This document shows positions 9,563 through 15,463 of a stretch of DNA of 15,463 nucleotides, piece after piece. This DNA is from Smittium mucronatum (Eukaryota; Kickxellomycota; Harpellomycetes; Harpellales; Legeriomycetaceae). How positions within the stretch are numbered: the stretch's first letter is position 1; each line of letters begins with the position of its first letter. Where the stretch lies: the NCBI GenBank assembly GCA_001953115.1, contig LSSL01000384.1, forward strand, positions 20,548 through 36,010, read 5' to 3'. The notes below the pieces were generated by a model. That model was not told the origin of the DNA, searched no databases, and saw only the letters and a program-made list of their open reading frames with translations. A program made the translations under genes and the position numbers.

Positions 9563-9690
9563 TTAAGGAATAGCCAAATCGTTTAATTTTCTACATTCGA
9601 CCTTAAGACCTTTTTTCCAAGTTTGTTCGAAGATTTTCTTGTGAATATAACTTATTTCCATAACCCGACGGTCATTAAGTGATCTAAAAA
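9563..9690 (-). pseudogene. Possible transposase relic inside the inverted-repeat element
   Basis: A minus-strand frame without ATG reads NDRRVMEISYIHKKIFE, then ...VECRKLNDLAIP and a TAA at 9565-9563. The pattern (G/D)RR-hydrophobic-(D/E)I followed by a Cys and a (N)DL recalls a Mutator-like transposase domain seen in some eukaryotic elements (GRRIVDI...C...D). About 40 codons is short, so this is suggestive only. It fits the idea that the flanking 66-bp repeats are MULE-type ends. Confidence 0.22.
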
Positions 9691-10603
9691 CAGGTTTTGA
9701 GGTTACTGTGCTTAAATTTTTTTTTTTTTTAATAAACAGAATTCCCTAAATTAAAAATGTTTTTTGAAAATCAAATAAAAAAACTACTTTATGAAATAAC
9801 TTTTTAAATAAATAAGAGATTCGTTTTATTTTTTAAGATTTTATTATTAAAAAAAACTATTTAGTTCAAGATTTATTAAGGAAATACAAGAAATACTTGA
9901 ATTATTTATGTTTTTAAGGTGTTTTAATCGTCATTTCTAGTCGCGCTCTTATTTAAGGTCAAATCCTACTTGAAATAGCTAAACTAAAAACCACTTATTA
10001 AATGCAAAATGTTAGGTTTAACTTAATATATAGAAAAACGGCGAGAGATCGGTGAATATGAGATTTTATTAATGCCTTTTTGCAGGAAATTTTCTAGATT
10101 AAACGATAGCAAATTCGCAAAAAAGATATTTAATGCCCCATGTATTATAAAATAAATAAGTACACTCCTCATTTTCTTGAGATGTAAAACTAAAAGTTTT
10201 ATGGATGACCTTTAATTTTATTTCTAGTTTTACTAGGGTATTTTGGTTAATATGACGGTAAAGAGGGTATCTTGTGTTATTTTTATTTGCCATTAATATT
10301 ATTTATAAGAATAAAAATTCGTTTTCCACAAGTTTTAATATGTTTTGTGTGAGATAAACACCCTTTTTAGTCCAAAGGCCCCCTTTACAAGTTACTGTTG
10401 CACGCACGTATATATCTTTTAAGCCTACGACTTGTTGATTTAAAGCTCATATATTTATTCCAATAATATCAATTAAGTTTGCATGAACTATTTATTTACA
10501 GTTTTTGTAACCGACTAATAAAATATAAATGATGTTATTTATTCAACGGTAAAATTTGTTTAAAAATCCACGGAATTTTATCGGCATTCATTAAAAATGA
10601 CTT

Positions 10604-10669
10604 GAAAAATGAAATCTGTCGAAATTTCCCAGATTTTGCGGAATTTCCCCGTTTCTGTCTATTTTTTCC
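10604..10669 (-). repeat. Right arm of the 66-bp inverted repeat
   Basis: Counterpart of 9311-9376. Besides pairing with the left arm, it is itself built from similar short words (AAATTTCCC, GAATTTCCCC; AGATTTTGCGG, and GGATTTTGTCG just outside). This suggests an ancestral internal duplication. Confidence 0.75.
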
Positions 10670-10889
10670 GGATTTTGTCGAGAAAAAGTATTTAACCATT
10701 TTCTAAATAAATCTGAATAATTACCTCTATCCATTTTACTTGGAGGGGTTTTTTTTTGAAATTTCTTATAAATAGGCTGATAACTCAGTCACAATAAATC
10801 CAAATAATAAATCAAAAAGACTTCAATTAAAAAAGAAAGTATAATTTGGATAAACCCTAAACCTACTGAATATTAGTCCATCGGGTACA

Positions 10890-11597
10890 ATACTAAACTG
10901 GGCTGGACAAACTTATTTTTCTTCAAAGATAAACTACCCGATAAGATAAAAATTAAAATAAAGGAATCGGTATATCTGTTGAGTATAGATTAGTCTATAT
11001 TCAAGAGTATGCGACAAGAATTAAACATAAAACAGAAATTTTATAAATTTGGAGTGTGTTACACCTCATAAATTGGGATTTAAGCTGTCAGAAATCATTG
11101 AGAGTATAGAATCTGTTTTAGAAAGCATACTTGAATTAATAAAAAACACCCAAACATGCTTTGAGATAAGCCCCATAAGAATAGTTTTATTTGGATAAGG
11201 AGCCGCTAGAGCGACAGATGGGAGTGTGATGAAATTTGTTTATTTTTTCCTTTTATTGTATTTTTATTTTAGTTTTGTCTATTATTTGAATATTATAAAT
11301 AAATTCCCTTCTTTTTTTTTTAAAAAAAAAAAAAGAATAGTTTTATTCATCAAATTTAATAATTCTGCAGAAAAGGAAAATGCAGAAATTATATTAAAAA
11401 ATTATTTTTCCAAGAAAATAAACCTATTAGAAAATAAAAAAGACAGTAAAGACAATAAATTGATTTCAATATCTTCATATGATGTTTTTAGTATATGGGA
11501 TGTTGTCCCCATAATGAATAAGAAACTAAAAAAAACTAGTAGAAGTGCTATAAATTCTCTTTCTCATACTCAGAAAATTGGAATATTACCCATATAG
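10890..11597 (+). pseudogene. Eroded LINE reverse-transcriptase C-terminal region (candidate)
   Basis: Two plus frames carry coherent protein-like sequence. One reads LGWTNLFFFKDKLPDKI..., then after a TAG at about 11000 reads SMRQELNIKQKFYKFGVCYT. About 11060 the sense passes to frame 3, open 11031-11597 except for one TAA at 11196-11198: HKLGFKLSEIIESIES, ELIKNTQTCFEISPIRIVLFG, GAARATDGSVM, then a hydrophobic AT-rich stretch and ...SAINSLSHTQKIGILPI. YKFGVCYT followed by HKLGF and IKNTQT resembles the YLGV motif and downstream thumb region of non-LTR retrotransposon reverse transcriptases. The catalytic YADD box is not visible upstream. The long, nearly stop-free frame in such AT-rich DNA is a direct observation. 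The LINE assignment is inference; a spliced host gene is the alternative. Confidence 0.35.
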
Positions 11598-11949
11598 AAG
11601 GATAAAAGCATTCTTTAAATTCAAAAAAGGTTCTGGGATTAAATAACACATTGATATAATGTATAATAAATCAAATTTTACCTGGAAAGGGTTTCCTAAG
11701 TTTTGTATGAAATAAAAGGAATATGGACATTGAAAAAACAATGTATTCGGAATTTCAAGGCTCTCTTGCTTCTTTAAACAATTTTTTGTTTCAGAAACCA
11801 ATGGAAAGAAAGAAATCAGTTTTTCTTATTTTCATCATTAAGATCACACCTTTATTATAAATTAATTATTTTTATGAAACACCAACCGAATGAAATTTAT
11901 TGGTACCAAAATTATTCGATCATATTGACATTAATTATGTAAAATAAAT
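11598..11949. other. AT-rich spacer between two LINE-like segments
   Basis: No coding potential. If the preceding region is the end of one LINE, this could be its 3' UTR. No poly-A tail or target duplication stands out. Confidence 0.3.
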
Positions 11950-11979
11950 TATACCCAGGAAAAAAAATCCAAGTGCCAA

Positions 11980-12008
11980 GAATTTGGATCGGATTCGAAT
12001 CCAAATTC
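11980..12008. repeat. Inverted repeat (10-bp stem, 9-nt loop)
   Basis: GAATTTGGAT at 11980-11989 is the exact reverse complement of 11999-12008. The centre also contains the palindrome GGATTCGAATCC (11991-12002). A further short inverted pair, GGTGTG/CACACC, follows at 12020-12025 and 12043-12048. It lies at the presumed start of the LINE 5' region. Confidence 0.6.
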
Positions 12009-12158
12009 GCAGATTCGTCGGTGTGTGAACCAATATCACTGCCACACCGCACCGCATTCCGGATTATAAATATTAAAAAACTATTCATTGAAAAATTTCA
12101 AAAAATTTAAGCCCAATTTTGTGCATGTAGGCCAAAATTTATTAATTTAACAAAAAAC

Positions 12159-12410
12159 CCAAAAAAGACCGGTTCACGTCCGATTTTAAAGACTCTAAAA
12201 AGTTTACTAGAAACATCTGAGTTAGGGAATCATTTTAAGCTAAAAAAGGTTGAAGGTCAAAACACTGGAAAAAAAGTGTCAAAATCCACCCCTACAAAAC
12301 GCCATATTTTCAACTAAAATCCAAAAAAGACCGATTACACACCGATTCTGAAGACATCTTTGGGTTTGCTAGACTCCCCAATGTCAGTAGAATCTGATCC
12401 GATCATAAAA
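12159..12410 (+). repeat. Two diverged direct repeats with a 162-bp period
   Basis: Both copies start CCAAAAAAGACCG (12159 and 12321) and share following blocks in the same order: CCGATT, AAGAC, GTTT, CTAGA, ATC. Tails at 12284 and 12488 also share a TCCACCCC-like word. Tandem units of this kind are common in LINE 5' UTRs, where they act as promoter monomers. Confidence 0.55.
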
Positions 12411-12817
12411 AAAAAAAAAAAAAATTTAAAGTTAAAATTAAAATCTTCGAGATTCGAAAATTCATCGGCACAAAAAGAGTCACGTCGTTCCACCCCATCT
12501 CTACAGTCTGAGATTATATGGGCACTGAATTTAATATTTGTGGCGATGGGTTTACCTCAGTAAAACGCAGAAATAGCCAAAACTCTTCTGACCCCATCCA
12601 CAAACTTGGAAAACCACCTACTACTAGCAACTGAGGTGTGCCTACCGCCAAAAATTTAGGCGAAAGAAAAAAAAATCAAATTTTTTTCTGAAGCATCAGA
12701 AACTCAACAAAATCATTCTAAAACCACTCTCAGCAGTGAAAAAAAAATTTAAAAAAAAATCTGGGCCTGACATGAGCGCATACGCCGAGGCGTCACTCAA
12801 ACACCTGCCGTACAAGT

Positions 12818-13021
12818 GTGCTCCGTTTAACCTCAAAAAAATATGCAGTGGCGGCTATGATCGAAAAATTAGGTGCCCATGGTAACAGTTTAATGGAGCC
12901 CTCACATATGCCAATGACTCAATTTCATTGGCTCTCGGTGAATACTACTGAATACAGGAGGATCGCTGGGCAAAATTCACTTACTACCTTTTCCACGATT
13001 ATATTGGTGTCAAAAAATTAA
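12818..13021 (+). pseudogene. Open frame upstream of LINE ORF1, possibly its eroded N-terminal part
   Basis: A 67-codon frame (MLRLTSKKYAVAAMIEKLG ... STIILVSKN) precedes the clearer ORF1 part on the same strand. A second frame from an ATG near 12771 (MSAYAEASLKHLPYKC) overlaps it. I recognise neither. Their position suggests remnants of the ORF1 N-terminal region broken by indels, but they could be noncoding. Confidence 0.25.
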
Positions 13022-13080
13022 TGAAAAAATCATTGGTTTTTAACAAAAAAAGAATAAAGTTTTACCAGACATTCAAATAA

Positions 13081-13608
13081 GACGAGTCTATAACTACTAT
13101 CTGCGTCCCAAAACACAATAATGTCTACATAGTAACTATGATAGACATTATAAAGGATAAGCTAATGCCCCTGGGAACAGTATTGGACATTAGCGCATGG
13201 GAAAAAAAAGGATTTAACCAATTTCTTACCTATGGATGAAGATCCTGCTTTCAAAAAAAAAATCAAGAAGTCAAGATCCCGTACTATCTGAACAGTATGG
13301 ATGGAAGAATTCCGATCTTTTATAAAGGATGTGAGACCTGCTGCAGCTTCTGTAAAAAAGATGGGCACTGGAGATCAGGATGCAATGAAATTGCTGATTT
13401 AAGATCTAATAGATTGAATAATCCCAATACCCAATCAAAAATTAATTTCAATTTCACGGGATCAGAAATGGGAAATCTGCGACCCCTGGTAAACGGGAAT
13501 GAAAATTTAACTTCTAAAAATAAAACTATAAATTCTGATGTTTTAATAGATGATAGAACGGATTCTGGCGGATCTAATGAGCCTAAAAACATTGAGTTAT
13601 GCAAATAG
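13081..13608 (+). pseudogene. LINE ORF1 (gag-like, CCHC zinc knuckle), frameshifted
   Basis: Frame 1 reads from after a TAA at 13078-13080: TTICVPKHNNVYIVTMIDI, KDKLMPLGTVLDISAW, an RRM-like segment typical of gag-like ORF1 proteins. At an A8 run (13202-13209) the coherent frame becomes frame 2 (TNFLPMDEDPAF). At an A10 run (13253-13262) it returns to frame 1 (VKIPYYLN, RIPIFYKG). It then gives CSFCKKDGHWRSGC at about 13344-13385, a CX2CX4HX4C zinc knuckle. A polar tail ends at TAG 13606-13608. ORF1 proteins bind element RNA to form the retrotransposition particle. The indels and the stop make this copy inactive unless frameshifting occurs at the A-runs. Confidence 0.55.
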
Positions 13609-13919
13609 TAACATACTCAAAATGCCGAAAAGGTACCCTCGGTCACTATAAATTACCCCCCCCCCCCCAAATTGCACCCAAGGGCCCAATGGAGACACTG
13701 GAAATTTTTTTCGAAAAAGACCAAGAAATTTCCGCAGGATTGATAATGTTGAATAAAATTTTGCAAATAAGTAAAGCCAAAAATAAGGATTCTGAGGATG
13801 TAATAAAACTGGCCCCAGAAAAGCCTACTGAGGAAGCTGAGATGAAAATGGCAAAAAATGGCCCCATTTCTGGGGTCAATTTCCCCCAAAGTTTGTTCTC
13901 AAACGTGAATAACTCTTAA
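13599..13919 (+). pseudogene. Open frame overlapping the end of LINE ORF1
   Basis: An ATG at 13599 opens a 106-codon frame that overlaps the ORF1 stop by 10 nt. It includes a C13 homopolymer at 13656-13668, read as a short Pro run, then a charged Lys/Glu-rich stretch (LAPEKPTEEAEMKMAKNG). It resembles no enzyme. It may be the rest of ORF1 in a shifted frame. The endonuclease starts about 700 bp further on, so this is not the start of a standard ORF2. Confidence 0.3.
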
Positions 13920-14608
13920 AAAAGTAATCGAATTTCCAAAATTAAAACCGTCAGCACATATGTTGACTACGCCCCTTTTCTCACACCAAACTTCGAATCA
14001 ATGGACTCTAACCCAATGGCGTTAAAGGGGGTCAAAGAGTGGAGATAAAAGCTGAATTTTATTATTTAAAACCTCCACTGCAGGACCAATTAAACTAAGA
14101 TGACTCTAGAATTGCTGTGCAACTTAAATAGGATCGTGAAACATTTGATTCAATGAAAAAAAAAATTAATGATTAACTAATTAAAAAACGCGAAAAATTC
14201 CCCAAAAAGAGTCAAAAACCCCCCACAAAAAACGCGTAAATAATGAACATTTCCTGGTTTTTAACGCCCAGGAGCTCAAAAAAGAAACCGTAAAAAAACA
14301 TAATATAATTAAAAAAACTATAAAAATCCCCAGTTCGACGTTCAGAGGATCAGACAGTGTAACGGCGCCTGGAGGCACGAAATTGTACCGAAAAATTGCT
14401 TTAGGTCAATTTTTCGGTACCAGAAATTAAACGCGTGGAGTTACTATTGAAAGCAAAAATCAGGCTCCACAAAATTCCCAAATTTCACAAATAAATCAGT
14501 TTGGGCAAAAAAAAAACCAATTTCGAGAACTTTAAAAAGACTCAAAATAAAAAAAAATTGGGTGCACATGGGCACATAAATGACCCATCAAAACACCACT
14601 AACCTTGA
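13920..14608 (+). other. Inter-ORF region of the LINE, no intact frame
   Basis: C- and A-rich with many stops. It holds the 14-bp-stem hairpin at 14385-14420. It should contain the N-terminal end of the endonuclease (the catalytic Asn and Glu positions), but none is readable, so it is eroded or deleted. Confidence 0.35.
14385..14420. repeat. Perfect inverted repeat, 14-bp stem and 8-nt loop
   Basis: GTACCGAAAAATTG at 14385-14398 is exactly complementary to 14407-14420, with loop CTTTAGGT. No T-run follows on the plus strand. It could be a structured RNA element between the LINE ORFs. Confidence 0.7.
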
Positions 14609-15163
14609 CGCCTCACAGGAGACCTCCTAAACAAAAAATTATACCGCTGTCGCCTAAATGGGTACACCGCTATCGAATCAAAGGCTGATTTTACCAAAGG
14701 TGGCTGGGGGCTTCTGATAGCAGTTAAAAAAAGCATAGGACTTGAACTAAGAGAGTTCAAGTCCGAACCTTCATGGCTGGCCGGTACTGTGTCTGGCACC
14801 TCCAGCAATGGCCAAAAGTTCACTCTGCTTGTCACCAATGCCCACATACCGAATGTGGGGGTCAGGCGCAAGCGAGCTGTAGGCCAACTTCAGGCCGAAT
14901 TTCAAAAAATTTGCAAAAACTTTAAATCTTTAATTCTACTAGGCGACCTGAATATGAATGTTCAGGCCTCCAGAAAATTCACCCCAAAACTTGGAGTTGG
15001 TCTTGAACTTGCCAAAGTCTCTAATTCTTCAGGCTCAAGATGGAATAAAAACACTTTTGGACGCATGATTGACCACATATTCTATACTGAGTTCAATTGC
15101 AGTCCCAACAGCTGCATTTCTGACCGCAAGCTTGATATATCTGTCATGAATGGAACTTTCTAG
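14609..15163 (+). pseudogene. LINE ORF2 fragment: AP-type endonuclease domain, 3'-truncated
   Basis: An uninterrupted frame 2 of 184 codons starts after a TGA at 14606-14608 and has no initiating ATG. Motifs in order: GGWGLLIAVKKS (central strand), FTLLVTNAHIPN, then LILLGDLNMN (GDxN with catalytic Asp), GSRW, IDHIFY (the iDyif motif), and SDRKLDIS just before the end. This is the endonuclease/exonuclease/phosphatase fold that nicks target DNA for target-primed reverse transcription. The N-terminal catalytic residues are missing, and the terminal SDH motif, with its catalytic His, is lost. The frame runs into a heat-shock element array and stops there (TAG 15161-15163). The reverse transcriptase is absent. 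Family call is firm; the element is not functional. Confidence 0.72.
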
Positions 15164-15190
15164 AACCTTCTAAAATGTTCCGGAGTATTC
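15153..15190. promoter_or_regulatory. Heat-shock element array 1 (8 pentameric units)
   Basis: Units at strict 5-bp spacing alternate in orientation: GAA 15153, TTC 15158, GAA 15163, TTC 15168, AAA 15173, TTC 15178, GAG 15183, TTC 15188. Six of eight match nGAAn/nTTCn exactly, and the two others have one mismatch. Three contiguous units already suffice to bind trimeric heat-shock factor. Confidence 0.7.
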
Positions 15191-15210
15191 AGATATCATC
15201 AACAGCAATG

Positions 15211-15253
15211 TTCTAGAATTTTATGAAACGTTCTAGAACATTTCCGAAATTTC
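15211..15253. promoter_or_regulatory. Heat-shock element array 2 (9 pentameric units)
   Basis: Strict 5-bp alternation: TTC 15211, GAA 15216, TTA 15221, AAA 15226, TTC 15231, GAA 15236, TTT 15241, GAA 15246, TTC 15251. Six are perfect and three have one mismatch. CAA at 15206 may be a degenerate tenth unit. It lies about 190-230 bp upstream of the TATA box. Confidence 0.72.
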
Positions 15254-15323
15254 TTATCGATTTTAATAGTTTTTACCTAATAATTTTACGTATTCACATT
15301 TTTAAACATCGATAACGATTTAT

Positions 15324-15357
15324 TTTGATTACTAATCAAGTTTGATTAGTAATCAAA
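15324..15357. repeat. 34-bp perfect inverted repeat in the presumed heat-shock promoter
   Basis: TTTGATTACTAATCAA (15324-15339), spacer GT, then its exact reverse complement (15342-15357). Each arm is itself a near-palindrome (TTGATTA-N-TAATCAA), so the 7-mer and its complement occur four times in alternation. It may be a binding site for a dimeric regulator or a cruciform-forming sequence. Confidence 0.8.
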
Positions 15358-15442
15358 CAGATATTTTTATATAGCATTCTTTTTAGTTTTTTCTGTAGTT
15401 TTTCTTTGAAGTTTATGACCTAAAACCAAGCAACGGAAAAAT

Positions 15443-15450
15443 TATAAAAA
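15443..15450 (+). promoter_or_regulatory. TATA box of a gene beyond the right edge
   Basis: TATAAAAA followed by GGC is a strong TATA box on the plus strand. With the usual 25-35 bp spacing, transcription would start about 15470-15480, outside the window. Upstream heat-shock arrays support a heat-inducible gene to the right. Confidence 0.5.
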
Positions 15451-15463
15451 GGCTACATTTTTC

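Larger units (their letters stand above)
9311..10669. mobile_element. Candidate DNA transposon with 66-bp imperfect terminal inverted repeats
   Basis: The stretch 9311-9376 is the reverse complement of 10604-10669 with 12 mismatches (about 82% identity over 66 bp). The outermost 17 bases are identical (TTCTGTCTATTTTTTCC on the right arm). About 1.2 kb of AT-rich DNA lies between them, with no intact large ORF. Long TIRs of this kind are usual in Mutator-like elements. Beyond the arms the flanks diverge, and no clear 8-11 bp target duplication was found by eye. Alternatively these are two copies of a dispersed repeat in opposite orientation. Confidence 0.45.
11950..15150 (+). mobile_element. 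Decayed non-LTR retrotransposon (LINE): 5' region, ORF1 and endonuclease
   Basis: Composition changes near 11950 to A- and C-rich on the plus strand. The order is a repeat-bearing noncoding 5' region (to about 12770), a broken ORF1 with a CCHC knuckle (to 13608), an intervening region, and an AP-type endonuclease domain (14609 to about 15150). This is the ORF1-EN order of APE-type LINEs. The reverse transcriptase that should follow is absent. Stops and frameshifts throughout show a dead copy. The 5' boundary is approximate. Confidence 0.6.

Noticed and set aside
10099..10293. 64-codon minus-strand frame inside the inverted-repeat element
   Set aside because: Starts with ATG, but the composition is ordinary for AT-rich DNA and no motif is recognised; not enough to call a gene.
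10852..10866. TAAACCCTAAACC, a telomere-like word
   Set aside because: Only two partial units; there is no array and no subtelomeric context.
11986..12008. GGATTCGAATCC resembles a tRNA T-arm
   Set aside because: It is a plain palindrome. The flanking bases do not form a 5-bp T-stem around a 7-nt loop, and no acceptor, D or anticodon arms can be folded around it.
13320..13889. Several minus-strand frames opposite LINE ORF1
   Set aside because: Antisense shadows of the zinc-knuckle ORF and the downstream frame; no independent motifs.
14738..14764. 11-bp perfect inverted repeat GGACTTGAACT with 5-nt loop
   Set aside because: It lies inside the readable endonuclease frame and encodes family-like residues, so it is probably coincidental in coding sequence.
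1..15463. CRISPR array, rRNA, riboswitch or prokaryotic operon signals
   Set aside because: No regularly spaced identical repeats, no rRNA-like conserved blocks, and the genes have spliceosomal introns, so the DNA is eukaryotic nuclear.

Overview
The window is AT-rich nuclear DNA from a eukaryote with small GT-AG introns and compact genes. The best guess is an early-diverging fungus, such as a zoopagomycete or Harpellales-like lineage. The reasons are short introns (about 80-235 nt), a gamma-SNAP and an EST1/SMG5-type NMD factor (both missing or highly diverged in budding yeast), and the style of the LINE remnants. This placement is inference only.

Left half, genes. Positions 1-1031 hold nothing assignable, and 1032-1292 carries a stop-riddled, integrase-like relic. 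A minus-strand gene (1300-4187, two exons) encodes a 934-aa EST1/SMG5-like protein: an N-terminal 14-3-3-like/TPR region, a charged helix and a C-terminal degenerate PIN domain. A 1.25-kb divergent intergenic region holding a repeated AGCCG-N12-CGGCT motif separates it from a plus-strand gene (5442-5855) for a small single-pass membrane protein of the SMIM8/DUF4500 type. A six-exon minus-strand gene (6377-8265) encodes a 334-aa gamma-SNAP (NSF attachment protein). Its third intron contains a 13-nt segment with perfect splice signals on both sides; including it would create an immediate stop codon.

Right half, mobile-element debris. It contains a 172-bp TTAA-bounded piggyBac-type MITE (9013-9184). 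It also has a pair of 66-bp inverted repeats (82% identical) enclosing about 1.2 kb (9311-10669), with a possible transposase scrap inside. A frame-broken region (about 10890-11597) resembles the C-terminal end of a LINE reverse transcriptase. A second LINE follows (about 11950-15150): repeated 5' region, frameshifted ORF1 with a CCHC zinc knuckle, then an AP-type endonuclease domain that stops abruptly.

Right edge. Where the endonuclease stops, two long arrays of heat-shock elements begin (15153-15190 and 15211-15253). A 34-bp perfect inverted repeat (15324-15357) and a TATA box (15443-15450) follow. Together these look like the promoter of a heat-inducible gene whose coding region lies just outside the window to the right. 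The LINE fragment abuts the distal side of this promoter.

I see no sign of a prokaryotic system, CRISPR, rRNA or tRNA.
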